From Desulforudis sp. (GTDB lineage: Bacteria; Bacillota; Desulfotomaculia; Desulfotomaculales; Desulforudaceae): a DNA stretch of 64,000 bases. The notes under the pieces are model-generated. The model was given only the letters and a program-made list of their open reading frames with translations. It was not told where the DNA came from and did not search any database. Below, piece by piece: positions 34,555 through 43,661 of this stretch (positions are counted from its first letter, which is position 1; each line of letters starts with the position of its first letter). Made by a program: the position numbers and the translations under genes. The stretch is taken from the NCBI GenBank assembly GCA_003604975.1, contig QZIR01000062.1, positions 117,756-181,755 of the forward strand. Direction: 5' to 3'.

Positions 34555-35643
34555 TTGCGTGCCCGGTTGCTAGGCGATGCTGATCGCGAGACATTCAACG
34601 ACTTCATTGCAGGTCATCCAAAGGGCCACATCCTCCAGTCATTTGAATGGGGCGAGGTCAAGGCCTCGACTGGCTGGAAGCCTCACCGATTGATACTCGA
34701 GGACAGTGACCGGGTACGGGGGGCGGTCTCAATTCTGGAGCGGCGCCTGCCGGGCGTAAAGAAAACCATTTTTTATGCTCCGCGCGGTCCGGTTTTGGAT
34801 TTCGACGACCAGGATGCGTTTCAGGCCCTCATCCAGGAGGTACGAGGTCTGGCCAAAGAACGTAAGGCCATCCTCTGGAAGATCGACCCGGATATTCCCA
34901 AGGATCTGTTACGTGCTTCAAAGCTCAAGGCGCTGGGCTTCCGAGGCTTAAGCCGGGGGCTGAATTTTGAGGGTGTGCAGCCCCGTTTTGTGTTTCGGCT
35001 TTCCATTACCGATGCACTGGACGAGGTCTTTGCACGGTTTTCCCAGAAGACCCGTTACAATATCCGCCTTGCTGAACGCAAAGGCGTAACCGTTCGTTCC
35101 GACTGTACGGAGGCGGACCTCACACCCTTTTACAGCCTGCTGAAGGAGACCTGTCAGCGCGATGGCTTCCTGGTGCGCGGTATTGAGTATTATCGGGTGA
35201 TCTGGCGGGAGCTCGTGGAACGGGACCTGGCTCGGCTGTTTGTGGCGGAACACGAAGGGCGGCCGATCGCGGCCAAGCTCTCCTTTATATTTGGGGACAA
35301 GGTCTGGTATGTATACGGTGCTTCCGGCAACGCTTACCGGAACGTGATGCCTAACCACGCCCTGCAGTGGGCGATGATCCAGTGGGCAAAGTCGCGTGGC
35401 TGCACCATGTATGATTTTCGCGGGGTTTCCGGTGACCTCAATCCGGACAACCCCCTGTACGGCCTGTACCGGTTTAAGAAGGGCTTCGGGGGCGAGTTCG
35501 TGGAGTTTACCGGTGAGTTTGACTACGTGTTGTCGCCGGCTTTCTACCGCCTCTGGAACTGGGGAGAACCGTGCTACCGGCACCTGCGCGGGCGCCTGGC
35601 CGATGTTAGGGGTCGTAAGGGATCCGGGGGTGAGTCGGCGTGA
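34555..35643 (+). CDS. FemABX/FmhB-type peptidyltransferase
   Basis: 362 residues from the TTG at 34555 (GGGGAGGG upstream; the longer frame from 34510 runs through that site). Double GNAT fold: HPKGHILQSFEWGEVKASTGW at the start, FYAPRGPVLDF, FSQKTRYNIRLAERKGV, and AMIQWAKSRGCTMYDFRGVSGD near the end. Such enzymes add amino acids from tRNA to lipid II side chains. Overlap of 4 bases with an alanine-racemase-like gene supports a wall role. Confidence 0.88.
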   Translation: MRARLLGDADRETFNDFIAGHPKGHILQSFEWGEVKASTGWKPHRLILEDSDRVRGAVSILERRLPGVKKTIFYAPRGPVLDFDDQDAFQALIQEVRGLAKERKAILWKIDPDIPKDLLRASKLKALGFRGLSRGLNFEGVQPRFVFRLSITDALDEVFARFSQKTRYNIRLAERKGVTVRSDCTEADLTPFYSLLKETCQRDGFLVRGIEYYRVIWRELVERDLARLFVAEHEGRPIAAKLSFIFGDKVWYVYGASGNAYRNVMPNHALQWAMIQWAKSRGCTMYDFRGVSGDLNPDNPLYGLYRFKKGFGGEFVEFTGEFDYVLSPAFYRLWNWGEPCYRHLRGRLADVRGRKGSGGESA

Positions 35644-36860
35644 GCGAGGGCAGGAGTGAGCAGGCGGCAAGGTCAGAACTGCTGCAGTCCGTCGGTCCGA
35701 CCTGGATTGAGGTCAACCTCGACCACATCGCCTGGAACGTCATGGCCGTACGTAAGATGGTGGGTCCGGACACCCGGATCCTGGCCGTGGTAAAGGCCGA
35801 TGCTTACGGGCACGGCTCCCTGGAAGTGGCCGGAATGGCTCTGGCCTGCGGCGCCGACGCGCTGGGGGTCTTCAGTGTCCAGGAAGCGGAGGAGTTACGG
35901 ACGTCGGGGATTACCGAGCCGATCCTGATGCTCGGCTGTCCGCTTCCGGAGCAGGCCGAAGCGGTGGTCAGACTGAACCTTAGCTGCACCGTTCACTCAC
36001 TTGTGCTGGCCGGCATTCTGTCCGACACTGCGCTCGAGGCCGGGCGCAGGGTGAAGGTACACCTGGAAGTGGACACGGGTATGAACCGGTTTGGCGCTCA
36101 TCCGCGGGATGTTCCCGACATCCTGCGGCGGATTAGCAGTCTGGCTGGTATTGAAGTTGAAGGCATCTATACACATTTTGTCTTTTCCGATCCCCGCCGA
36201 AACCGTAACCAACTGGCGCGGTTCATGGAGGTGGTGGCCGATCTTGAGCAGGAAGGTCTGCGTCCGCCGCTCGTCCACGCCGCCAATAGTGAGGGCTGTC
36301 TTTTGCTGCCTGAGTCACGCCTGGACATGGTCCGGGTCGGCAACCTGCTCTACGGCATCGCCCACATCCCGCCCGGCGTGGCCCTGCCATCCTGGGAGTT
36401 CCGCAACGCCTGGACGCTGAAGTCAACGGTGGTTCAGGTGCGAGCTGTGTCCAGGGGTGAGGGAATCGGCTACGGGAGTGAGTTCACGGCGTCGCGTGAC
36501 ATGACCGTGGCCGTTCTGCCGATCGGCCTGGCGGACGGGTTCATGTGGGACCCGGTACGTCCGGTGGGGAAGATACGGGACGTGCTCACCAGAATGCTCT
36601 CCGCCGGTGTGCATGGTTGGCGCTCCATGTCCAGGGGAGGGGTGGTGTTACGGGGACGCGAGGTAAGGCTGGTCGGCCGGGTCGGTATGCAGCACTGTGT
36701 GGTCGATGTGTCAAGGATCGGTGGACTGCACGAGGGTGACGTTGCCCTGATCAGAGCGAGCCGGATTGCGGTGTCCGCCAGGCTGCCCCGCGTGTACCTT
36801 GAGGACGGACAACCGGTACGGGTGTCGTTTCCCTCGGAACGGCGGGCGGTTGCGCTCTGA
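35640..36860 (+). CDS. alr: Alanine racemase, divergent
   Basis: 406 residues, GTG start overlapping the ligase gene. PLP lysine in AVVKADAYGHGS, DTGMNRFG, LVHAANSEG, VGNLLYGI and GIGYGSEF with the catalytic Tyr. Unusual points: the conserved GRVCMDQ loop reads GRVGMQH, and the GYADGYPR segment is LADGFMWDP, followed by an atypically long stretch. The C-terminal end before LPRVY is shortened. It may have changed substrate range or be a dedicated amino-acid racemase for the neighbouring ligase. Fold assignment secure, specificity not. Confidence 0.85.
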   Translation: MSEGRSEQAARSELLQSVGPTWIEVNLDHIAWNVMAVRKMVGPDTRILAVVKADAYGHGSLEVAGMALACGADALGVFSVQEAEELRTSGITEPILMLGCPLPEQAEAVVRLNLSCTVHSLVLAGILSDTALEAGRRVKVHLEVDTGMNRFGAHPRDVPDILRRISSLAGIEVEGIYTHFVFSDPRRNRNQLARFMEVVADLEQEGLRPPLVHAANSEGCLLLPESRLDMVRVGNLLYGIAHIPPGVALPSWEFRNAWTLKSTVVQVRAVSRGEGIGYGSEFTASRDMTVAVLPIGLADGFMWDPVRPVGKIRDVLTRMLSAGVHGWRSMSRGGVVLRGREVRLVGRVGMQHCVVDVSRIGGLHEGDVALIRASRIAVSARLPRVYLEDGQPVRVSFPSERRAVAL

Positions 36861-36899
36861 TAGGCACTGACCAGGGATAATTGGAAGTATGGATGATCT

Positions 36900-36929
36900 G
36901 GGTGACTTCACCGAAAAGTCACCCTTTTT
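36900..36929 (+). terminator. Intrinsic terminator after alr
   Basis: GGGTGACTT pairs with AAGTCACCC, loop of 7, followed by TTTTT. Confidence 0.9.
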
Positions 36930-36950
36930 GCTGCCCGGATGGGGAAAAGG

Positions 36951-37520
36951 CTATGGCAAAAACGGGGTGATCGCCAGCGGGGTGAGATAGACCTCAATCA
37001 TGGCCGCAACCAGGAGTAGCGGGACGATCGTACGAATCGTAAAACGGAAACGCTCCCCCAGGGAAGGGACAGCTCTCATCCTGAAGAGGTTGGTCATAAC
37101 TACAAAAGAAAAGCCCGTAGCCAGGAATATGGCGGGGAGTTCAAAGATTCCGTGCGGCGCGAGGCCGGCGATAAAGGCTTGTACGGGAAAACCGTCTTCC
37201 GTAAAAACACGGGCTACAACACCGATCAGCAGGCCATTGGAGAGGATGACCAGAAGCGCCGGGAGCGCCAATATGATGTACCCGAAAAACACCAGGAAGG
37301 CAGTGACGGAGAGGTTCTTTAAGAAGATCATGACGGTCAGTATCGGCTGTCGCATGCCGGGTTCGAGTTCCTGGGTGACCTCGACCATGCGTTCCAGTTG
37401 TTCCATTGAGGGCATCAGGAATTGAACCAATTGGTCAGCATAAACCCACCCGGCGATCCCCGATGCCGTAAACAGTACTGCAGCCAGCAAAGTGGCATTG
37501 ATGAGTGCCCTCGAAAACAT
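36951..37520 (-). CDS. Stage II sporulation protein M family (DUF95) membrane protein
   Basis: 189 residues from the ATG at 37520 (AAAGGACGG upstream); the longer frame to 37682 has no homology there. About five membrane helices, with FLKNLSVTAFLVFFGYIILALPALLVILSNGLLIG and APHGIFELPAIFLATG, the SpoIIM/DUF95 signature. SpoIIM with SpoIID and SpoIIP thins septal wall for engulfment. Whether this is the sporulation SpoIIM or one of its many homologues is unclear. Confidence 0.8.
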   Translation of the reverse strand: MFSRALINATLLAAVLFTASGIAGWVYADQLVQFLMPSMEQLERMVEVTQELEPGMRQPILTVMIFLKNLSVTAFLVFFGYIILALPALLVILSNGLLIGVVARVFTEDGFPVQAFIAGLAPHGIFELPAIFLATGFSFVVMTNLFRMRAVPSLGERFRFTIRTIVPLLLVAAMIEVYLTPLAITPFLP

Positions 37521-37721
37521 CGGCTTCCGTCCTTTAAATGAGATATCCGGTCTTTTGAACAGGTTAACACAAACAGCATGAACCGGGCAAATCCGGTACC
37601 CGGACATAAAGGGCCACACCACTTCTGACAAAAAGCCGTTTCGGCTTAGAGTCTGCGGCAAGGATGATTTCCTGGACGACATCGCATAATAGGAGCAAAC
37701 TTTACACCAGGAGGAGTCCGG

Positions 37722-38522
37722 ATGCCGAAGCGTCGTTTCTACCGCTCTCCATTACTGCCCGGTAACCATACTGACCCGCCCACGCCCGAACCGTCCCCGG
37801 AACCACCGGCGCCACAAACGCCCTATGAAGCTGAGCCGCCGGTCAAGCGCAGGAAGGTCAAGGCGCTGAAGGAATTCGGGGTTACTTCAATTCCAGCGGT
37901 GCCCAGTAACATTCACTCCCTGGTAATCGTGGGCCAGGTGGAGGGCCACGTGGTTCTTCCAAATCAGAACAAGACCACTAAATATGAACACATCCTCCCC
38001 CAACTGGTGGCGCTTGAGCAGCATCCGGGAATCGAGGGAGTCATGATCATCCTGAACACCGTCGGGGGGGACGTCGAGGCCGGCCTGGCGATGGCCGAGA
38101 TGATCGCTTCACTCTCCAAGCCCACGGTGTCCCTGGTGCTCGGCGGCGGTCATTCCATCGGTGTGCCCATTGCCGTGGCCGCAAAGTATTCGTTTATCGC
38201 CGAGACCGCGAGTATGACAATTCACCCGATTCGGATCACGGGACAGATTCTAACCGTACCGCAAACCTTTGAATACCTGGAGAAGATGCAGGACCGGGTG
38301 GTGCGGTTCGTGGTCAGGCACTCGAAGATCGAGGACCACAAGTTCCGCGAAATGATGTTCCGGACCGGTGAACTCGCCAGAGACATCGGGACGGTTTTAA
38401 TTGGTCGGGAAGCAGTTGACTGCGGACTCGTCGATGATGTAGGTGGCATCGGCGAGGCGATCAGCAGGCTGCGCCTCCTGATTGAGCAACAAAAGGCAAA
38501 AAAGGAGGCGCCCCTGCAGTGA
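37722..38522 (+). CDS. tepA: ClpP-like serine protease TepA (YmfB)
   Basis: 266 residues; ATG after CAGGAGGAG. Pro-rich N-terminal region, then a ClpP/crotonase-type fold: [19 protein letters not shown], nucleophile Ser near 146 in [11 protein letters not shown], His near 168 in MTIHPIR. TepA is linked to protein translocation and to spore outgrowth in Bacillus. The order tepA-ylzJ near spoIIIE is conserved. Confidence 0.9.
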   Translation: MPKRRFYRSPLLPGNHTDPPTPEPSPEPPAPQTPYEAEPPVKRRKVKALKEFGVTSIPAVPSNIHSLVIVGQVEGHVVLPNQNKTTKYEHILPQLVALEQHPGIEGVMIILNTVGGDVEAGLAMAEMIASLSKPTVSLVLGGGHSIGVPIAVAAKYSFIAETASMTIHPIRITGQILTVPQTFEYLEKMQDRVVRFVVRHSKIEDHKFREMMFRTGELARDIGTVLIGREAVDCGLVDDVGGIGEAISRLRLLIEQQKAKKEAPLQ

Positions 38523-38764
38523 TTCTCTATACACCGGTACAGCCTGAACTGGTCTTTGAGCACTACCAGGAGGATCCGGGGCCTCCCGAAACGATGGAAT
38601 GCGCTATCGGTGGTGTCCAGGTATTGGTCACCCGAACCGGTTTGATGCAGGGTTGCATTCAACGGGTCCTGAGCACGGATCCGATGGACTTTCTGAATCC
38701 GGGCCTGACCCCGGGAACGGTTGTTTCTTTTGAAGGCGTGCAGGTTGGCGCCGATGATCCGTAG
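38519..38764 (+). CDS. ylzJ: YlzJ-like protein
   Basis: 81 residues, GTG start overlapping tepA by 4 bases, ribosome site AAAAAGGAGG inside tepA. Short family protein: [13 protein letters not shown] at the start and a central GVQVLVTR. Function unknown; identified by N-terminal motif and position after tepA. Confidence 0.85.
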   Translation: MILYTPVQPELVFEHYQEDPGPPETMECAIGGVQVLVTRTGLMQGCIQRVLSTDPMDFLNPGLTPGTVVSFEGVQVGADDP

Positions 38765-38810
38765 AATAGAGCCAAAAGCAAACGTCTTCCTTGCGGGAAA
38801 GGAGTAACAC

Positions 38811-39215
38811 GTGGGAGAAAACAGGGATCACTCGACAACCGGATCTCCTACTTTGAGCCTTGACGAATTCACCGAGCTTGCCCATCGGTTGGTTGACGAG
38901 GTTCCGTCGCGCCTGGTCCGGGATCTTAACGGCGGTTTGATGGTGCTGCCTGAAACGAAGCGCGAAGAGGAGTTTCTGATAATGGGTGAATACATCGAGG
39001 AGGGTTACCTGGGCAGCTTTATCGTATTCTACTACGGTTCTTTTGCGGCCTTGCTGGGTGATGCTGAACCCGTGGTCTGGGAGGACGAGCTGCGGGAGAC
39101 CGTCTGGCACGAACTCAGGCATCACCTCGAATCGCTGGCGGGGGTAGACGACCTGACCAGAGAAGAGCTTGAAGAACTGGCCCGGTACCGCGAGGGGATG
39201 GCCCACGGTCGGTAG
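38811..39215 (+). CDS. Small zincin-like metallopeptidase family protein
   Basis: 134 residues, GTG start after GGAAAGGAG. HExxH motif in TVWHELRHHLE and upstream FYYGSFAALLG, WEDELRE, as in the minimal metallopeptidase (DUF1025-type) family. Substrate unknown. Confidence 0.82.
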   Translation: MGENRDHSTTGSPTLSLDEFTELAHRLVDEVPSRLVRDLNGGLMVLPETKREEEFLIMGEYIEEGYLGSFIVFYYGSFAALLGDAEPVVWEDELRETVWHELRHHLESLAGVDDLTREELEELARYREGMAHGR

Positions 39216-39222
39216 CGGACCG

Positions 39223-39771
39223 TCAGGAGAATGGAAGCTCTTCCCCGTCCAGAAAAACACGGTGGATCGCCACATCGCCTCTCTTGCCGACTTTAACCTC
39301 GACCTCAATGGTGTGTGAGGGTTTCTCAATGTGCTTTCCCTGGCCGTCCGGCACGTAGAAGCGCTCGATTCCGTATTCCACTCTGACCTTACCGTCATAA
39401 TGCCACAGGAACCGGGCCTTTACCAGAAGCTGATCGTCCGCTACCACCGGTCGGTTCCGGTACAGACCGGTGGCTTCGTGATACTTCCCCCCTTTTGTCC
39501 AGACCACGTAAACGGATTCACCGTGTCCAATCTGATCCAGGTCCTCGATATCGGTATGGTGCTCGCTAAACTCAATCTCACTGACGGTGTAGTTTAACTG
39601 GACGTAGTTGCCCATCATCAGGTGGTATGGATCATAGGGTACGGTCCGCAAGAGCGCGGATTCACCGCCGGCCAAGATCAGGTAACGCCCTGCCGCAAGC
39701 CAGATCAGAAAGACAATCTGGGCGGCTACGACTGCCGCAAACAAGAACTTGAAACGCCTGGACGGACTCAT
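39223..39771 (-). CDS. GDYXXLXY domain membrane-anchored protein
   Basis: 182 residues. One N-terminal helix (FLFAAVVAAQIVFLIWLA), then the eponymous-like motif MGNYVQLNYTVSEI, and RFYVPDGQGKHIE near 145. These proteins typically accompany DUF2157 membrane proteins, as here (4-base overlap with the upstream gene). Function unknown. Confidence 0.8.
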   Translation of the reverse strand: MSPSRRFKFLFAAVVAAQIVFLIWLAAGRYLILAGGESALLRTVPYDPYHLMMGNYVQLNYTVSEIEFSEHHTDIEDLDQIGHGESVYVVWTKGGKYHEATGLYRNRPVVADDQLLVKARFLWHYDGKVRVEYGIERFYVPDGQGKHIEKPSHTIEVEVKVGKRGDVAIHRVFLDGEELPFS

Positions 39772-41012
39772 TCCGATATCCCCCCCTTGGCCGTTCGGAC
39801 CAGGTTACGCCGGTTCCGTTCGACAACCAGGCCCACACCGAACAGGACCATGCCGGCGCCGATAAAGAAGAGCGACTTGGGCAGGAAGCCCCAGGCAAAA
39901 TGGGTGTAGGAAAGCAAGACCGTGAGCAGGAAGTACAGTGAACCCAGGTTGACCATAAAGGGGAGACCTTGCCTCGCTCCCGCCAGGATCAGCGCGATGG
40001 AAAAGACCACGACACCGGCGACTGAGAGGACATCGACCGGAAAGTCTTCCAGACCGGCCAGCACGAAGTAAGGCACGAAAAGCAGGAACGGGGCGAGGGT
40101 GGTCACCGATCGTCTTAGGCGAATGGCGTTGACGGACACGACGGCCAGGAGCAGGGCACACGCCAGGGCGAAGTAGAGGAGAGCCCCTTCCACGGGCCGG
40201 TGGTACAGAAGGCCGAAGGCGAAGATGGTCACACCCAGAAAACCGGATGCCGTGGCGAATGAGGTAACCAGCGGGGCGAGGGCGGGCACGTGAGACGGCA
40301 GGAACTGCAGTATGGTGAGCAGAGTAAGGCCGTACAGGATCAGGCCCGGAGCCGCAAAGTCACCCTTGATCAGCAGGACTAAGGTATAGAGGGTCAGTGC
40401 CGAAATCCCGGCAAGCAAAACCGAAAGGGTCGGCCGGCGGGCCATAAACGGAACCACGAGCACACCGTACCAGAGACAAAAGTACCAGTAGTTGTGATCA
40501 TGGGAGCCCGCCGCAAACCCGTGGATCAGTAGCTGGATCACCGCGGCCACGAATACAAAGGGTGAAGCAATGAGATGGGCCATCACCGCGGAGGCTATAG
40601 CCCAATAAAGGAATCCGCTATAGGTAAAATGAAGTAAATGGAACATCTGTCCGGTGAGCCAGATACCGGCGCCGAAAAAAAGGGTCCCCAGAAAGACCAG
40701 TCCCGTGCCCAGGTGGCTGTGTTCACTCCTAAACAGGTAGTGATAACCGGCAGAGTAGGCGGCAATGATCAGGGTGTAGACCAGTCCCAACCGGACCAGA
40801 CGGGGTATTTCGTTCCAGTTCGCCGCAAAGAAGAGGATTACGCCCAGTCCGATCAACAGGGCGCCCAGACAGTAGACCAACTGGGTAACATTCAGCGGCT
40901 GGCAATCCGGGTAGCGCTCGACGATAAGCGCGTACTGCTCAGCGCTGATGATCCCCTCATCAAGCCATTCTTTGGCATCCTTAAGTATACGTTGTCGGTA
41001 CCCGCCGGGCAT
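39768..41012 (-). CDS. DUF2157 domain polytopic membrane protein
   Basis: About 414 residues from the ATG at 41012 (AGAGGTGG upstream). The N-terminal cytoplasmic part KEWLDEGIISAEQYALIVERYPD is DUF2157, followed by about twelve membrane helices. First gene of the pair with the GDYXXLXY protein. Function unknown; the family is widespread in Firmicutes and Bacteroidetes. Confidence 0.82.
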   Translation of the reverse strand: MPGGYRQRILKDAKEWLDEGIISAEQYALIVERYPDCQPLNVTQLVYCLGALLIGLGVILFFAANWNEIPRLVRLGLVYTLIIAAYSAGYHYLFRSEHSHLGTGLVFLGTLFFGAGIWLTGQMFHLLHFTYSGFLYWAIASAVMAHLIASPFVFVAAVIQLLIHGFAAGSHDHNYWYFCLWYGVLVVPFMARRPTLSVLLAGISALTLYTLVLLIKGDFAAPGLILYGLTLLTILQFLPSHVPALAPLVTSFATASGFLGVTIFAFGLLYHRPVEGALLYFALACALLLAVVSVNAIRLRRSVTTLAPFLLFVPYFVLAGLEDFPVDVLSVAGVVVFSIALILAGARQGLPFMVNLGSLYFLLTVLLSYTHFAWGFLPKSLFFIGAGMVLFGVGLVVERNRRNLVRTAKGGISE

Positions 41013-41090
41013 AGAGGACCACCTCTTGCACATAGATTCGCTGTATCAGGGTGTATCCCCTGCGTGTTCGAGAGTGTCGGTATTTGTTTC

Positions 41091-41119
41091 TTGACCCTTC
41101 CTAAGAAATAGGATATATA
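41091..41119 (+). promoter_or_regulatory. Promoter of the zinc-binding lipoprotein gene
   Basis: TTGACC (41091-41096), spacer of 17, TATATA (41114-41119). No clear Zur palindrome seen. Confidence 0.6.
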
Positions 41120-41155
41120 CAAAATAGGAATTTTACGGATAAGGGTGGTGTTAAG

Positions 41156-42157
41156 ATGAAGTGGCAGGCGACGAACGGTGTGCTTCTGGTCCTTTTGGCA
41201 GTCCTGGCCCTGAGTCTATGGGGATGCGGTGCCAAAAGCGTTCCATCCGCTGAAGACCCAGGGTTGATTACAGTGGTGACCACGATTCAGCCGATGGCGG
41301 ACATCACCTCAAATATCGGGGGTGATTGGGTCAGGGTCGTGAACCTGCTTCCGGCTGGTGGCAGCCCGCACACCTACGAGCCCACGCCCAGACAGATGGC
41401 GGCGATGGCCGACGCCTCGGTTTTCATCTGGGTGGGCGCGGGCCTGGACGACTGGGCGGAAACCCTGGCCGGAGCGGGCTCATCCAGGCTCGTTAAGGTC
41501 AGAGTAACCGACAGCGTGGAACTGCTCCCGTTCCAGGGGGAGCACAACCATGACCTCATGTACGGGGACGACCAGCTGGGACACATCCACGACGAGGTAG
41601 GGCACGGGCAGGACCACCAGGACGCCCACGCCCACGGCCTTTACGACCCGCATGTCTGGCTGGACCCGCTGCTGGTCAGGGATCACATTGCCCCGGCCAT
41701 TGCCCAGGCCCTGACGGATGTCCTTCCCGACCGGGAAGCCGAGTTTGCCGGAAATTTGGCCGCATACCGGGAGCAACTGGACGACCTGCACCTGTCGATT
41801 GCGCAGGACCTAAACGGGCTCTCCAACAAGAGCTTTATCGCCTTCCACTCGGCGTGGCCGTATTTCTGCGCCCGTTACGGGTTGGTGCAGGCGGCCTCGG
41901 TCGAGGAGTCGCCGGGCAAGGAACCGTCGGCCAAATGGATCGCCGAAGTCGTGGAGACGGCTAAACGGAACAACGCCAAGGCCATATTCGCCGAACCGCA
42001 GTTTAGCAACAAGGCGGCTGAGGTGATCGCGCGTGAGTATGGAACGGATGTACTGATCCTGGACCCCCTGGGTGGCCCCAATGTGGAGGGAAGGGACAGT
42101 TACCTGAACCTTATGCGCTACAATACCCGTATCTTTCAGCAGGGTTTATGTGACTGA
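41156..42157 (+). CDS. ZnuA/AdcA-type metal-binding lipoprotein, orphan
   Basis: 333 residues. Lipoprotein signal with Cys24 in LSLWGC. Cluster A-I solute-binding protein: VVTTIQPMADITSNIGG, GSPHTYEPTPRQ (first His ligand). A His/Asp-rich loop (HNHDLMYGDDQLGHIHDEVGH and DHQDAHAHGLYDPHVW) is typical of zinc rather than manganese binders; FIAFHSAWPYF supplies a further His. No ABC permease or ATPase gene is adjacent. Confidence 0.9.
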   Translation: MKWQATNGVLLVLLAVLALSLWGCGAKSVPSAEDPGLITVVTTIQPMADITSNIGGDWVRVVNLLPAGGSPHTYEPTPRQMAAMADASVFIWVGAGLDDWAETLAGAGSSRLVKVRVTDSVELLPFQGEHNHDLMYGDDQLGHIHDEVGHGQDHQDAHAHGLYDPHVWLDPLLVRDHIAPAIAQALTDVLPDREAEFAGNLAAYREQLDDLHLSIAQDLNGLSNKSFIAFHSAWPYFCARYGLVQAASVEESPGKEPSAKWIAEVVETAKRNNAKAIFAEPQFSNKAAEVIAREYGTDVLILDPLGGPNVEGRDSYLNLMRYNTRIFQQGLCD

Positions 42158-42227
42158 TTGACCAGAAAACCTGGACATAAAAATGCCGGAGAAAGTAGAT
42201 TCCTTCTTCCCGACTCAAAGAGGCCCG

Positions 42228-42236
42228 TGATATAAT
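42228..42236 (+). promoter_or_regulatory. Extended -10 promoter for uppP
   Basis: TGATATAAT (TGn plus perfect TATAAT) 36 bases before the uppP start; the -35 region is weak. Confidence 0.5.
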
Positions 42237-42272
42237 GCAGCGTAGATTGCTAGAGGTTGGGACGGTGAGGGG

Positions 42273-43058
42273 TTGGAACTCTATCAGGCAATTGCGATGG
42301 GGATTGTCCAGGGGCTCGGTGAGTTCTTGCCCATCTCCAGTTCGGCGCACCTGGTTCTGCTGCCGTGGCTGTTTGGGTGGGACACGCCGGGTCTCGTCTT
42401 TGACGTGGCCCTGCACCTGGGTACCCTTGTTGCCGTCGGGGTGTACTTCTGGCGGGACTGGCTGGTGCTTTTGAACGAAGGCCGCCGCGGTGTACGCACG
42501 AAGGAGGGGCGGTTGTTTTGGTTTTTGGTGGCAGCCACCATTCCGGGCGCCGTCATCGGGTACTTTCTGGAGGACTTGGCCGCCACGGTATTCAGGGCTC
42601 CCCTTCTGGTGGGGACGCTGTTGATGGTGATGGGGCTGGTTCTTTACGGAGCGGACCACTACTTCAGGCGTGAGAAGAAGCTATACGACCTCGGACTAAA
42701 AGAAAGCATGGTCATTGGTGTCTCGCAAGCCCTGGCCATGATTCCGGGCGTCTCGCGGTCCGGCATCACCATGGCCGCGGCCCGGGCGCAGGGAGTCGAG
42801 AGGGAATCAGCGGCCCGCTTTTCCTTCCTGCTGTCGGCGCCGATCATCTTTGGCGCCGGGGTGGTGGCCATGGCCAACCTGAGTCCCGGGGATCTGGACC
42901 TGGCTTTCGTTTCCGGTGTGATCACTTCCGGCATTGTCGGTTTCCTGGCGATCAAGTTCATGCTGGCCTACATCGCCAGGCACAACTTCAACATCTTTGT
43001 CTGGTACCGGTTGGCCCTCGGAGCCACGGTGATCGTGATTGCCCTCGTACGGGGCTAG
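42273..43058 (+). CDS. uppP: Undecaprenyl-diphosphatase (BacA family)
   Basis: 261 residues, TTG start with GTGAGG before it. Motifs: GIVQGLGEFLPISSSAHLVL (the E-rich first motif) and PGVSRSGITMAAARAQGVERESAARFSFLLS (second motif). Recycles the lipid carrier for peptidoglycan and confers bacitracin tolerance. Ends overlapping the convergent DUF151 gene by 4 bases. Confidence 0.95.
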   Translation: MELYQAIAMGIVQGLGEFLPISSSAHLVLLPWLFGWDTPGLVFDVALHLGTLVAVGVYFWRDWLVLLNEGRRGVRTKEGRLFWFLVAATIPGAVIGYFLEDLAATVFRAPLLVGTLLMVMGLVLYGADHYFRREKKLYDLGLKESMVIGVSQALAMIPGVSRSGITMAAARAQGVERESAARFSFLLSAPIIFGAGVVAMANLSPGDLDLAFVSGVITSGIVGFLAIKFMLAYIARHNFNIFVWYRLALGATVIVIALVRG

Positions 43059-43534
43059 TGGATGGACTTGCTGTGTTTACCGGAACGGACGTCGGCAATA
43101 AGCCGTTTCATTTCCTCTTGTTGCTCCTCGCCGAACAGTTCGTCGTACGTAAGGGTATACTCAGCAACGTGGGGGGTAATGTAGATCGGCGCTACACTCC
43201 TCAAGGCCAGGGCGACGGCGTCACTGGGACGGGCGTCAATAACGGAGTTGGCGTCGTTGTGGATGATGTGTAGCTGTGCGAAGTAGGTGCCCTCACGGAC
43301 ATCAGTGATTACGGCCTTTGTTACAGTAGCCCCACATTCGGTACAAAAGGTCTTGAGTAAGTCGTGCGTCAAAGGCCGGACGGCTATTTCGCCTTCCAGC
43401 GCGACGGCGATGGAATGGGCTTCAAAGGGACCAATCCAGATCGGTAAGACCCTCGAATCCTCTTCGTCAACGAGGAGTAGCACCGGATTCATCGAGAAAT
43501 CAAATGCGATCTCCTTGACTCGGACCGGAATCAT
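43055..43534 (-). CDS. Bifunctional nuclease (DUF151) family protein
   Basis: 159 residues from the ATG at 43534, six bases after GGAGGTG; a longer frame to 43657 lacks homology. [19 protein letters not shown] and [13 protein letters not shown] are the DUF151 hallmarks. Family members show nuclease activity in some plants and bacteria; the bacterial role is open. Confidence 0.88.
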   Translation of the reverse strand: MIPVRVKEIAFDFSMNPVLLLVDEEDSRVLPIWIGPFEAHSIAVALEGEIAVRPLTHDLLKTFCTECGATVTKAVITDVREGTYFAQLHIIHNDANSVIDARPSDAVALALRSVAPIYITPHVAEYTLTYDELFGEEQQEEMKRLIADVRSGKHSKSIH

Positions 43535-43570
43535 AAGACCCACCTCCGCTTTCCCTCTCCGCCTTCCTAC

Positions 43571-43600
43571 ATTATACCAAGGCTGGCCCCCCATACACAA
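43571..43600 (-). promoter_or_regulatory. Promoter of the DUF151 gene
   Basis: On the minus strand TTGTGT, spacer of 18, TATAAT (reverse complement of 43571-43576), 36 bases before the start codon. Confidence 0.55.
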
Positions 43601-43661
43601 CGGTGAAAGGACTTTCCAGGTTTGTGTTGAATGTAAAGCCACTAAGGATGGTGACACACCT

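Noticed and set aside
41513..41665. CRISPR-like or tandem repeat in the His-rich segment
   Set aside because: The CAC/GAC-rich stretch encodes the metal-binding loop of the ZnuA-type protein; no regular repeat-spacer pattern.
43287..43661. N-terminal extension of the FtsK/SpoIIIE frame
   Set aside because: These codons overlap the divergent DUF151 gene and its promoter and show no membrane helix or homology; a GTG at 43662 fits better.
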